This document shows positions 1 to 11,238 of a stretch of 64,000 nt of DNA, piece by piece; the first letter of the stretch is position 1, and every line of letters starts with the position of its first letter. The position numbers and the translations under genes are program-made. The stretch is taken from NCBI GenBank assembly GCA_036874045.1, contig JAZBRI010000003.1:7142501-7206500 (forward strand). The letters are read 5' to 3'. A model generated the notes under the pieces. It ran no database searches and was not told where the DNA came from. It saw only the letters and a list, made by a program, of their open reading frames with translations. This DNA is from Cymodocea nodosa. Lineage: Eukaryota > Streptophyta > Magnoliopsida > Alismatales > Cymodoceaceae.

Positions 1-199
1 TCGACCTGTACTTGCACACAGATACAATAGACATTATGCACTTGTAGTTAAAGTACAAATTGGAATTAATATCTAAATTGTATTAAAGGTTGTTTGTTTA
101 CTTCTAAAAGAAAGAATAGGCATAAAGATAAATTAACTAAGTAAAAATAGAAGTAACAAATCCAAGTTTTTCTAGTGTAGTGCTGGGAAAACACGAACA
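1..199 (+). repeat. End of 5' LTR of Athila A
   Basis: Nearly identical to 4828-5026 and to the end of solo LTR N (17365-17563). It ends in the terminal AACA just before the primer site. The rest of this LTR lies before base 1. Confidence 0.9.
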
Positions 200-206
200 A
201 GTTTTA

Positions 207-224
207 TGGCACTGTTGCCAGGGA
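207..224 (+). other. Primer binding site, tRNA-Asp type
   Basis: tggcactgttgccaggga is close to the plant Athila primer site TGGCGCCGTTGCCGGGGA, complementary to the 3' end of tRNA-Asp. It lies 7 bp after the LTR end. The equivalent minus-strand site of Athila M is at 53232-53249. Confidence 0.8.
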
Positions 225-323
225 ATTGAGTTGAATTGAACTGAATTGAATAGATATAAGCAACTGCTAGAGCTGTTTCATTTTAATAGTTAGAGTTGTG
301 TGTTTTCTTCTGTAATTGAGAAT

Positions 324-1399
324 ATGGCATATGCTTATGCTCAAAGATTTCTGAAACCTTTAATTAGCATATGTGAATTCTGCAATTCTGAAGGACACGA
401 CATTTCTGATTGTTTGAAATTGAGACATTTACAGATTGATAGATCCCATGAACAACAAATGAATTATCCTCAATATAATAGAGCTGAGTATGAGAATCCT
501 ATAGTTTACCCAACTGATGGTCAGCATAGAATGTGTAATATGATGAGAGACATTGAAGTTTGGGATAGCTATGACAGACAGGAGCATAGTATAGAGCAAA
601 ATCTGAACAAACTGGAATACTTTGTGTGTCAACAACAAGAAGTCAACCAATTAAACTATAATGAGGGATATTCAGAACCTAAATAGGATATAATTTACGA
701 AACTGAAAAAGCCATAAAGAAAATTGATCAAAAATTGAATGCAATGAAATTAGATGATTTGGAAACAAAATTAAAAGCATTAGACAAAAAAGCAATGAAA
801 ATACAAGTTTTACAATAGGACAATGAAAATTATAATGTTATAAACCTGCACAACTTGCAAAATATACAACAAATAGAAAACACAAATGTAAGAGAATTTA
901 AAGAATGCACTTTAAAACTAAAATCAATTGAAGATCATAATCACGAAAATGATATACAAAAGCATCATGAAAGTAACGAAAATCTGGAAGATGTATGTGT
1001 AACATTAAGATCTGGAACTGATATACCACCAAGAACTCAAAATGAAAATGATATGAAGGTGGACAAGAGTAAAAATCAAAATGATAATGAAAATGTAATA
1101 GCTGAAAATTTAGAAATCACTGAAGAACAATCTGAATCTGCAATTGAAGCTAAAAATGATCAAACAAATCAATTGAAAGAAAAAGAGTCTTTGAAATCAA
1201 AATCTTTAGCACCCTATCCTGAAAGATTACAACAAACAATTCCTAAAAAACAAGAAAAAATAAGAGAAATTTTTGAAAAAGTACAAGTTAACATTCCTTT
1301 GTTAGATCTATTGCAGAATATGCCACCTTGTGCTAAATTTCTGAAGGATTGGTGTACTAAGAAAAGAGAGCGAAAAGTTATTAAAAAGGTCTTTTTAGC
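324..1399 (+). pseudogene. gag part of Athila A
   Basis: The start ATG at 324 begins a protein opening MAYAYAQRF. It is followed almost at once by a CCHC zinc knuckle, CEFCNSEGHDISDC (C-X2-C-X4-H-X4-C), which in the family binds RNA in the particle. The rest is polar, rich in N, E, K and Q, with coiled-coil-like heptads, then the run APYPERLQQTIPKKQEKIRE that leads into protease in Athila polyproteins. I recognise no capsid domain ahead of the knuckle here or in Athila M, which has the same opening. Fossil copy, broken. Confidence 0.75.
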
Positions 1400-2080
1400 T
1401 TAGCAAAGTAGTTACCTATTTCTGCCACAAATTCCTAAAAAGTTATCTGATCCTGGAATCCCTGTTATATCATGCACCATAGGAAATACCATTCTAGAAA
1501 GAACCTTAATAGACTTAGGTGCAGGTATAAATGTTATACCAAGTGATATATTTGCATCCTTAGGATTAGAAGGCTTAACTCCTACTAGTACGGTTATTCA
1601 ATTGGCTGATAGAAGTATAAGATACCCTAGAGGAAAAATAGAGGATGTCTTAATTAAAATCAAGAATTTTATATATCCTATTGATATTGTAATTTTAGAT
1701 TCCCAACAAATTAAGCATAAAAATAGTGATACATCTTTAATTTTGGGAAGGCCATTTTTAGCAACATCAGGGGCTGTTATAAATTGTAAAACTGGAGTAA
1801 TGAAATTAGCATATGGTAATGAGGATACTCAATTAAATATTTTTAAACTAGAATGGTTTGAGGAGTTAGAAATGTCCTTACATACCATAGACTTTTTAGA
1901 GGATGAAGGAGATATGTTAGATGATGTGATTCAAGAAGAATTAAATAGGCAAATCAATTTTGAAACTTTAGAAGAAAGTGAAAGCATAAATATAGAAGGA
2001 GATCAGGAAGAGATTAATTTAAAAAATGATGATGTTCAATTAGGAGCTCTAGCTTCTGATGGGCAGCATTTAGAATTAAA
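1400..2080 (+). pseudogene. Aspartic protease part of Athila A
   Basis: Carries the retropepsin-like active-site stretch ERTLIDLGAGINV (D-L-G-A in place of the usual D-S/T-G-A, as in Athila relatives). The flap and second half contain QLADRSIRYPRGKIEDVLIK and LILGRPFLAT. The family enzyme cuts the Gag-Pol polyprotein in the particle. It is followed by an acidic linker leading into RT. Matching stretches: 10147-10803 (B) and 51437-52070 (M), both on the other strand. Confidence 0.8.
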
Positions 2081-3245
2081 ACCTTTACCTTCTGAATTAA
2101 CCTATATATTTCTGGAAGATAAACGGACCTGTCCAATCATTATTGCTTCAGATTTGAAAAAGGATCAAATAGCTAAATTAAAAGAGGTAATAAAAAGTTA
2201 TAAAGAAGCAATAGGATGGACTATGACTGATATAAAAGGGTTAAGTTCAACTTTATGCTGTCACCACATATATTTAGAAGAGAATGCTAAACCTGTTAGA
2301 ATTCTTGAGAGGAGATTAAATCCAAACCTTAAGGAAGTAGTCAGGAAGGAAATAGTTAAATGGTTTGATAATGATATAATATATCTGATTTATGATAGCT
2401 CGTGGGTTAGTCCAATCCATGTAGTTCCCAAGAAATCAGGATTAACAGTTATTAGGAATGAAATTCAAGACCTGATACCTACTAGAATTCAAGCAGGCTG
2501 GAGAGTATGTATAGACTATAGAAAGCTGAATGCTGTGACTAGGAAAGATCATTTTCCCTTACCTTTTATAGATCAAATGCTGGAAAGATTAGCAGGGCAA
2601 GAATATTTTTGTTTTCTAGACGGGTATTCAAGGTATAATCAAATTCCAATAGCATTAGAGGATCAAGAGAAAACAATTTTCACCTGTCCTAATGGAACTT
2701 ATGCTTTTAAAAGAATGCCATTCAGATTATGCAATGCACCAGCTACCTTTCAAAGGTGTGTGCAGGGCATATTTACTAGAATGACTGATGAATTTTTAGA
2801 AATATTTATGGATGATTTTACTGTATATGGCAACTCATATGAAGTGTGTTTAAGCAATTTAGACCAAATATTAAAACTCTGTGTGGAAAAAAAATTGGTT
2901 TTAAATTGGGAAAAATGTCACTTCATGGTTAAACAAGGAATAGTCTTAGGGCATGTTTCTAAAAAAGGGTTGGAAGTAGATAAAGCTAAAATAGAAGTAA
3001 TTTCTAATCTACCAGAACCTAAATCAGTAAAAGATATTAGATCATTTCTAGGACATGCTGGTTTTTATAGAGGATTTATTAAAGACTTTAGCAAGATAGC
3101 TAGACCTTTACTAATCTATTAAAAGATGTTCCATTTAACTTTGATAAAAATTGCAAGGAAGCATTTTTTAGACTTAAGACTAGCTTAATTTCAACTCCTA
3201 TAATTCAAGCACCTAATTGGTATCATCTATTCGAATTAATGTGCG
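2081..3245 (+). pseudogene. Reverse transcriptase part of Athila A
   Basis: Gypsy RT motifs in order: GWRVCIDYRKLNAVTRKDHF (palm entry), YCFLDGYSRYNQI, the fold around RMPFRLCNAPATFQRCVQ, then the catalytic box FMDDFTVYG (Y/F-M-D-D class), then VLGHVSKKGLEVDKAKIEV and the [18 protein letters not shown] thumb region. No RNase H or integrase part follows in this copy; the LTR comes next. The enzyme would copy the element RNA into DNA. Fossil, broken. Confidence 0.88.
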
Positions 3246-3635
3246 ATGCTTATCATATGAGAATTAAGCCATTATGTTATAATTGTACTGTTATATGCTT
3301 TAATTGAAGAATCTACTTAATTTTGGGGAATTAATGTTAATTTAGTACATTTATGAACTGTCGGTAAATTGCAGGCTGTGAAATTCTTAAGTATCCGAAA
3401 ATGCATCTGAGCATTGGATAGTTATACTTGTAACTCTTCGGAATGTTATTTTATGTTTAAAGTACTGTTAACACGTGTTGAGAGCTGGTAGATTTACTTA
3501 CATTATAACTCGTTAAGTTAGTATAACTGCACACGTTGAGTTACATGAAAATACACTAAGGCAACGCGTTAGGTTAGCGTTATAAACTTAAGTTGTTATT
3601 TTTGCACGTGTTTTATAGTTAAATCAACGAAGGAA

Positions 3636-3673
3636 GTCCGTTGAGTTATCTGTAACTCCACGGACTATATATT
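3636..3673 (+). promoter_or_regulatory. Inverted repeat and TATA box of the Athila LTR promoter
   Basis: Arms gtccgttgagtta (3636-3648) and taactccacggac (3653-3665) pair at 12 of 13 positions across a 4-base loop. They are followed directly by ctatatatttt, a good TATA box. The same arrangement is at 16172-16220 in N and mirrored near 54665-54700 in M. The role as core promoter is inferred. Confidence 0.5.
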
Positions 3674-4726
3674 TTCTAATATGCCACTATAGCGGTTGCA
3701 GGAACAGATAGTTGGAAGGAAAAACCAGGTTTGCACGTATCACGCAGGAATTCAATCGTGCCGGGAGAAAGAAATCATCGTTGTTGATCTGAAGGAAGGA
3801 AATCCAACCGACCATTCAAGCAGAAGCAGTTACCACTGAAGAAATATAAAAGAAAAGAAGAAAAAAAAGAAAGTGTGTGATCGATGGACGGCCAGTGTAT
3901 ACAGAGGAGGAGCACCGAGCTTTTTGTAGACAGTATCGACGATTCTCTGAAGTATCACACCAACCATCGTATCACCACCATAATCACCAATCATCGGAGG
4001 TCTGTGAGGATACTTGCCTGATGTCGGGTTGATTTCGAGCCAAACATAGTGCCTGACAACTACTGTGAGGAGAGATCACGTCGCGGGAAGGGAAGACATT
4101 TTCACCAAGCACCGACTCATATTTCAGGAGATCGTAAAGCTTTTAGCCTTGGCTTCGAGTTGATGCCTGTATGCTGAAGAGGAGATCATCTTGCAATTCT
4201 GGACTTGCGATTCTATAAGGAGAGGAGACAGAATTGTAAGTGGTTCAATTTTCAGTGGTGTAATCGCGCTGCAAGTAGTGTCGGAAGTATTTACTATCAA
4301 GTGAAATTACTTTACATTTCACCTTTCGCCCATCACATCAAAACAAAAATACCAAAAACAATTTATCTTTGTTTGTATGTTGTATTGTTGATGTTGTATC
4401 ATGATTAATGTTATCTATATCAATTTTATGATTGTTTTATGTTAGTTTTAATTTTACAGTTTACTGAAATTGGTTTGTACAAAACAACTTAAAGATTTTA
4501 ATGGTTACTGTTTGAATCATCTGAATGTTAGTATTGCATAATGATAAATCCAATGTTAACTAGCATTAAAAAGCTCAATTCATGTTATTTACAATCTGTG
4601 GAATCGCCCAATGGTTGGCCGAATTCCTCTGTAATTTGTAGTATTATAAAGAAGAGACAGGCTCGTGGAGTTAACTTAAGTCCACGAGGATAGTCCGTTG
4701 AGTTATCCATAACTCAACGAACTTAG

Positions 4727-4754
4727 TCCGTTGAGTTAACTGTAACTCAACGGA
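4727..4754 (+). repeat. Perfect 12-bp inverted repeat near the LTR end
   Basis: tccgttgagtta and taactcaacgga are exact reverse complements separated by actg. Two weaker relatives precede it at 4663-4690 and 4693-4722. Together they form a three-hairpin block kept in every complete Athila LTR here. Confidence 0.8.
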
Positions 4755-5026
4755 GTGCTTATTGAATATAAATTTGAATTGTTCATAATCAAACATTTCT
4801 TAAATTCGTTAGCAATTCCCTATGGGATCGACCTGTACTTGCACACTGATACAATAAACACTGTGCACTTGCAGTTAAAGTACAAATTGGAATTAATATC
4901 TAAATTGTATTAAAGGTTGTTTGTTTACTTCTAAAAGAAAGAATAGGCATAAAGATAAATTAACTAAGTAAAAATAGAAGTAACAAATCCAAGTTTTTCT
5001 AGTGTAGTGCTAGGAAAACACTAACA

Positions 5027-6602
5027 TACTACATGCCCTCTCTGTTGAGAAATAAATTGCGGTAGACTCTAGAACTCAAATAAATCCTTAATTTCTTGCA
5101 TATTATCCCAGTTTACTGGTCTACTATATATAATTTTATAACCCCTAATCTTTTGATATTTATTATATGCTTCCTGACTCCAAAAGTGTACTTCATTCGA
5201 AATTGTTGCTTTAGTCGGGTTAGGAATTTGAATTTGTTACTCCAAAGGGGTTTGTTCTTGAATTTCCTCTTCCATTTGTTGAACTTGAATTGGTTGGGAA
5301 TGCTCTAGAGATTCCTGCATTTTTGCTTCCGCTTCTATCTATGGTGGAGAGCAAGCAGAACTCTCTACTCTATCTTGAATTCTTTCAATTAATTGTTGAA
5401 AAGTTTCTCCTCCTTTAGTGGAATCTGTCGAGATATTCCTTTCTTATTCAATGAGTACTTGTTCAGCTTCTTCTCTCTTCTTCCTCCTGACTACCAATCT
5501 GCATTGTCACTATTTTTTTTGATCCTATGGTAGATGGGGATGGAGTCACGGGCAAATCAACTTCTGCCTTAATTTTTGTTCCTTTTGTTTGTACAGACTG
5601 TAGATTAGTTTCAACCTATTTTCCTTCTCTTCTTTGCTCTTACTACTGTTGCTCCAACTCATCCTTAGAATCGGATAGCAGGTCTACAAAAATTTGCTCT
5701 ACAGGCCCTACTGATGTTTGCATTTCAGATTTAATCTCATCTTGATGTTCAGGCACTATCTCTTTTCCTTTCCTTCTTCTAATTAATTGTGCATGATCTT
5801 CATCTTCCTCCTCTAAGATTAAATTTACAAAAATGGGCTCTACAGGCCCTCGAGCCATAGGTACTAGCTCTTCCTATTTTACTCTTTCTATAATTACTAG
5901 ACTTGAAGGACCAACTTCAGCATCTCTAGTAGTAGGTATGGTAGTGGCTTCTTGATGCTGTTCAACTTTAACTTTGTATTGGGCTTTCAACTTTTCTACA
6001 GCCCTCCTTTTGCAAAGTGCATCAAACACTAGATGTGCTACCAAATCTTCTAGTTCTCCTTGGTTTTTCCCAACTTGAACTAGTTCTTCAAATTCTCTCA
6101 ATTCTTCTTTAGTAGAAGACCCCATAACTACCACCCTTTCTAGTGGTTTAGGTGGTAGAATGGATGGTCTTGGCTACTGTCCCTTAGAGACAAGTCTTTC
6201 AATAGTCGGTTCCTATTGTTCTTCAATTGCATATTCTTCATTTCCTTTCCTTTGTTGTTCCTAGATTGCCCACCAAGCCCGTCCACCTATGCGTCTTTTG
6301 AACCATAGTTGGTACTTACATTGGATCAATTCTAGGGCAACTTCATTAGCTGGCTTGATTCGTCTTTCCCTGTTTACAGCAACTTCCGTTGCTACTTTGA
6401 TTCTCATTTCCATAATCTGAGGTATTTTAATGTCTAAATCTACCAAAACTTTTCTCTAGTAGAAAAGGTCAAATTCTACCTTTTGTAGTTCTTTTTCTCT
6501 CGTCGTATTTCTGATCTTCTGCCTTGTGTGCCATTCTTCCGATTCTTTAAGAAATTCTAACGTGTCAGCTACGTCCTAGAATTTTGGAGTCATCTTTGTC
6601 AT
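5027..6602 (-). pseudogene. Extra ORF of Athila B (env position), interrupted by A
   Basis: Lies downstream of integrase, where Athila elements carry an extra or so-called env-like ORF. From a likely ATG at 6602: an N-terminal part with LVDLDIKIPQIMEMRIKVA-like text, then a basic/acidic middle with GPVEPIFVNLI and GPVEQIFVDLLSDSKDE flanking RRRKGKE. It then enters the start of the domain seen whole in Athila M at 33316-34011. I see no signal peptide. The two FVxL-S/D/E motifs resemble SUMO-interaction motifs. Fossil, broken. Confidence 0.65.
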
Positions 6603-7320
6603 CGTGGAGTTACGAAATAGAATGAAATCGCTCTGATCTCTACTGTTCTAAGTTCTAAATGATTCTGTAGATAATGCCCCCAAACCCTAAGTTTTGGTAT
6701 AAATAAGCCCTAAGTTTAGGCGGGTAATCGGGTCATTTTCCCACACAAACTCTCTCTCTCTCATCTACCTCTCCGTGGAGTTACAGTTAACTCCACGGAC
6801 TAAGTCCTTAGACTTAACTACAGTACTCTATTGAGTTTTTGTTAACTCAATGGGGTAAGTTCATTGACTAATCCTAGACTCAACAGAATAAATTCGTTGA
6901 GTTAAGCGTAAGTCAACGGACTTTTCGTAAAGTGATACTAATAAAAATACTTATAATAATAACTTTTACTTTGGTCAAGATCAAAGAATTTTTGGTCTAA
7001 CCAACTCTTAATTTTTTTCAACATTTTAGAATTTTCGGTCAAACTGTTATATCACTCGATTGAACCGAAATTAAAAACTGTAAGTTTTCTCTCTTTTTTT
7101 GGTAGAACTAATACTATGTTTTGGTAAAATCGACATTTTTACTTAATATAATATATAGATTTTTTTTTTTTTTATGTTTTGGTCAAACCAATGGATCCTA
7201 TGAGTTGAACTTTTTTTTTCTTTTAATATATGTTTCGGTAAAACTGATAATTCCTTTTGGTTGAACTATAATTATGTTTAAATAAAGTTTTTTTATGTAT
7301 ATATATACTTAAAAAACTTC
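6603..7320. other. Non-coding spacer between pol and extra ORF of Athila B
   Basis: Holds AGTTA/TAACT inverted repeats (about 6775-6925) close to the extra ORF. A run of TTYGGT-AAAC type repeats follows (about 6970-7270), e.g. ttttggtctaacc, ttcggtcaaac, ttttggtcaaacc, ttcggtaaaac and the complement gattgaaccgaa. The same layout recurs in Athila M at 35361-35880. Possibly the leader or promoter of the extra ORF (inference). Confidence 0.5.
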
Positions 7321-7324
7321 TTAC

Positions 7325-8480
7325 TAAGTAAAGCTCGAGTAGTCTTCTACTCTTACTTCTATAATTCCAAAGAAACTTTTTGATATCTTCATAATAGGTT
7401 TAAGTTTTTGTCCATTTACTTTAAATATGTTTTAATTTTTAGGATTTTCAATTTCAATAACTCCATAGGAATAAATATTTCAAATTATATAAGGTCCTGC
7501 CCATCTAGATCTTAATTTTCTTAGATGATTATAGAGTCTAATCATGTAAAGATATACTTCTTATCCTATTTCAAAGGTTTTTGTAATAATTTTCTTGTCA
7601 TGCTAGAACTTCATTTTCTCTTTTTCTCTTACAGTTTTCGAATAAGCTTCATTCCTAAATTCTTCTAGTTCAATCAATTGCATTTTTCTTTTTTCAACAG
7701 CTTGATTTAAATTTGTATTCATAGTTTTTAATGCCCAATAAGCTTTATGTTCAATTTCAGCTAGTAAATGACAACTTTTTCCATATACTAGCCTAAAAGG
7801 TGACATACCTAAGCTTGTCTTATAAGCAGTTCTATAAGCCCAAAGTGCATCTACTAATCTATTAGCCCAATCTTTTCTAGTAGGATTTACTACTTTTTCT
7901 AAGATTAACTTAATTTGTTTGTTTGCACTTTCTACTTGTCCACTTGTTTATGGATGATATGATGTTGCAATTTTGTGATTTACTCCATATTTCTTCATTA
8001 AGGCTTCAAAACTTCTATTACAGAAATGAGTTCCTCTATCACTGATAATAGCTTTAAGTATTCCAAATCTGGCAATTATATTAGTTCGTATAAAATGTAT
8101 TACCACTTTGTTGTCATTAGTTTTTGTAGGAATAACTTCTATCCATTTAGATACATAATCCACCCCTAACAATATATAATTAAATTGATTAAACATAGGA
8201 AATGGACCCATAAAATCTATTCCCCATATGTCAAAGATTTCAACCTCAATAATAGGATTAAGAGTCATCATATTCCTCTTTGATATTCTTCCTATTTGTA
8301 GACATCTTAAACAACTTAAGCAATATTTATGAGCATCTTTGAATAGTGTTAGCTAATAAAATCCACATTGTAGAATTTTAGTAGTAGTTTTCTGTGATCC
8401 AAAATGCCCTCTACATGCTTGGTCATGGTAGAAAAACAATATGCTCTGATATTCAATTTCTTATCCTATCCATTCCAATC
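7325..8480 (-). pseudogene. Integrase part of Athila B
   Basis: The core shows IWGIDFMGPFP (first D), DYVSKWIEVIPT, then AIISDRGTHFCN (second D) and the run toward the third acidic residue near QVESANKQ-like sequence at about 7920. The C-terminal part includes [20 protein letters not shown], the GKLRSRW-type tail and the poly-acidic end of Athila integrases. The enzyme would insert the DNA copy into the host genome. Zinc-binding residues lie around 8290-8400. Fossil, broken. Confidence 0.8.
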
Positions 8481-8589
8481 CTTAGGTGTTAAACTAGTAA
8501 CTAAGTAATTAACTATGTCTACATACCAATGCATTGTGTTGATGGTCATTAATTGTTCATCATGAAAATTATCCTTAATTTCAATATTT

Positions 8590-9056
8590 GATTTTTCCAT
8601 TTGTAATCATGATAAATGATCTGCTACTACATTCTCACAACCTTTTTTATCTTTAATTTCTACATCCAATTCTTGTAATAATAATATCTATCGAATCAAT
8701 CTAGGTTTAGTCTCTTTCTTTGCTATTAGGTGCTTTAAAGTTGAATGATCCATGTATACTATCACTTTAACTCCAATCAGATATGACCTAAACTTTTCTA
8801 AGGCAAACACAATAGCTAACAGCTCTTTTTCAGTAGTTGTATAATTAACTTGAGCATCATTTAATGTTTTGCTTGCATAATGAATCACTCTAGGAGATTT
8901 TTCTATCTTTTGTCCTAGCACTGCTCTTATAGCAAAATCAGATGCATTACACATTAATTCAAATGGATGGCTCCACTTAGGTGCTTGTATTATAGGAGTT
9001 GAAATTAAGCTTGAAAAATGCTTCTTTGCAATTTTTATCAAAGTTGAATGAGACAT
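8590..9056 (-). pseudogene. RNase H part of Athila B
   Basis: The stretch with [16 protein letters not shown] corresponds to the RNase H CDASxxAIGAVLxQ motif. It is followed by [20 protein letters not shown] and [20 protein letters not shown], in the usual gypsy order. It would digest the RNA strand during reverse transcription. Continuous with RT on its right. Confidence 0.85.
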
Positions 9057-9990
9057 CTTTTAATAGATTGGTTAAAGGTCTAGCTATTTTACTAAAATCT
9101 TTAATGAATCTTCTATTAAATCCAGCATGTCCTAGAAATGATCTAATATCTTTTACTAATTTAGGTTCTGGTAGATTAGAAATTACTTCTATTTTAGCTT
9201 TATCTACTTCCAACCCTTTCTTTGAAACAACATGTCCCAAGACTATTCCTTGTTTAACCATGAAGTAACATTTTTCCCAATTTAGAATCAGACTTTTTTC
9301 CACACAGTGTTTTAATACTTGGTCTAAATTGTATAAACACACTTCATATGAAGTTCTATATACAGTGAAATCATCCATAAATATTTCTAAAAAATCTTCA
9401 ATCATTCTAGTAAATATGCCTTGCATACACCTTTGAAAGGTGGTTGGTGCATTGCATAATCCAAATGGCATTCTCTTAAAAGCATAAGTTCCATTAGGAC
9501 AAGTGAAAGTTGTTTTCTCTTGATCCTCTAATGCTACTGGAACTTGGTTATATCTTGAATACCTGTCTAGGAAACAAAAATATTTTTGCCCTACTAATTT
9601 TTCTAGCATTTGATCTATAAAAGGTAAGGGAAAATGATCTTTCCTAGTCATAGCATTCAGCTTTCTATAGTCTATACACACTCTCTAGCCTAATTGAATT
9701 CTAGTAGATATCAAGTCTTGACTTTCATTCCTAATAACTGTTAATCCTGATTTCTTGGGAACTACATGGATTGGATTAACCCATGAGCTATTAGAAATCG
9801 GATATATTATGTCATTATCTAACCATTTCATTATTTCCTTCCTGACTACTTTTTTAAGGTTTGGATTTAATCTCCTCTTAGGAATTCTAATAGGTTTAGC
9901 ATTCTCTTCTAAATATATATGGTGACAACATAAAGTTGTACTTAACCCTTTTATATCAGTCATAGTTCATCCTATTGCCTCTTTATAAGT
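9057..9990 (-). pseudogene. Reverse transcriptase part of Athila B
   Basis: Motifs: DIKGLSTTLCCHHIYLEE at the entry, [39 protein letters not shown], catalytic [29 protein letters not shown] and [19 protein letters not shown]. Closely similar to A and M. Fossil, broken. Confidence 0.88.
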
Positions 9991-10146
9991 TTTTACTACA
10001 TCTTTTAATTTAGCAATTTGTTCCTCTTTTAAATCTGAAGCAATAATGATTGGACATGTTCGTTTTTCTTCCAGAAATATATAGGTTAATTTAGGAGGTA
10101 AATGTTTTAAATCTAAATGTTGCCCATTAGAAGCTAGAGCTCCTAA

Positions 10147-10915
10147 TTAAACATCATAATTGTCTATATTAATCTTTTCTTGATTTCCTTTTATATTTAT
10201 GCTTTCACTTTCTTCTAAAGTTTCAAATTTTAGTTGCTTATTTAGTTCTTCTTGAATCACATCATCTAGCATATCTCCTTCATCCTCTAAAAGGTCTATA
10301 GTATATAAGGACATTTTTATCTCCTCAAACTTTTCTGGTTTGAAAATGTTTAATTGAGTATCCTCATTATCATATGCTAACTTTATTACTCCAATTTTAC
10401 AACTTATAATAGCCTCTGATGTTACTAAGAATGGTCTTCCCAAAATTACAGATGTATAATAATTCTGATGTTTAATTTGTTGGAAATCCAAAATTACAAT
10501 ATCAATAGGATATATGAAGTTATTGATTTTAATTAAGACATCCTTTGTTTTTCCTCTAAGGTATCTTATACTTCTATCAGCTAATTGAATAATAGTCCTA
10601 GTAGGGATTAAGCATTCTAATCCTAAGGATGCAAATATATCACTCGACATAACATTTATACCTGCACCTAGGTCTATTAAGGTTCTTTCTAGAATGGTAT
10701 TTCCTATAGTGCATGATATAACATGGAATCCAAGATCAGATAACTTTTTAGGAATTTGTGGTAGAAATAGGAAACTACTTTGCTCAGCTAAAAAGACTTT
10801 CATTAAAACTTTTCACTCTCTTTTCTTAGTACACCAATCCTTAAGAAATTTAGCACAAGGTGGCATTTTCCGTAATAAGTCTAACAAAGGAATGCTAACT
10901 TATAATGCTCGGTTG
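10147..10915 (-). pseudogene. Protease and end of gag of Athila B
   Basis: Protease text TLIDLGAGINVMSSDIF with the D-L-G-A active site, QLADRSIRYLRGKTKDVLIK and VILGRPFLVT. Before it is a short end of gag (about 10804-10915). LTR sequence follows directly at 10916, so most of gag and the leader are not present here. The acidic linker toward RT is at the left end. Confidence 0.8.
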
Positions 10916-11238
10916 TTAACTTCTATTTTTAACTTGGTTAATTTGTCTTTATGCTTATATCAATAATTTCTTTTTAGAAGTAAACAAACAACATTTCACA
11001 CAAATTAGATATTAATTCTAATTTATATTTTAACTGCAAGTGCATAGTGTATATTGTATTTGTGTGCAAATACAGGTCGATCCCATAGAGAATTGATGTA
11101 AGAATTGTGTACTATTATGTTTTTTATATTATATTTAATGTATTCAGTAATCACTTTGTTAAGTTACAGTTAACACAACGAACTAAGTTCGTGGAGTTAT
11201 GACTAATTCAACGGACTCATCTTGTGGACTTAAGTTAA
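10916..11238 (-). repeat. LTR of Athila B, first piece (3' end side)
   Basis: Matches the end region of the Athila LTR in reverse, including the gtcgatcccata box (about 11074) and the AGTTA/TAACT repeats. It stops where Sirevirus C begins and resumes at 21017. The shared gttaa at 11234-11238 and 21017-21021 is the target duplication of C. Confidence 0.85.

Larger units (their letters stand above)
1..5026 (+). mobile_element. Athila-type Ty3/gypsy element A, broken, left end outside window
   Basis: Order seen: end of a 5' LTR (1-199), tRNA-Asp-like primer site, gag zinc knuckle, aspartic protease, reverse transcriptase, 3' LTR. The protein style (LILGRPFLAT in the protease part, ATRKDHFPLPFIDQML-like RT) is that of the Athila lineage. 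Only the gag-to-RT part of the internal region is present, so it is a broken, non-autonomous copy with several breaks. The visible 199 bp of the 5' LTR differ from the 3' LTR at about 7 positions counted by eye, so insertion was fairly recent. It lies inside the extra ORF of Athila B, which resumes at 5027 on the other strand. Confidence 0.9.
3250..5026 (+). repeat. 3' LTR of Athila A
   Basis: Matches solo LTR N almost base for base from just inside its start to its end. It holds the TATA region near 3664, a leader rich in ACC/CAT, and three inverted repeats near its end (4660-4760). It ends AACA at 5026, after which the extra ORF of Athila B resumes. Confidence 0.88.

Noticed and set aside
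4660-4760. CRISPR-like array of palindromes in LTRs
   Set aside because: Units are adjacent inverted repeats without unique spacers, inside plant LTRs. CRISPR does not apply.
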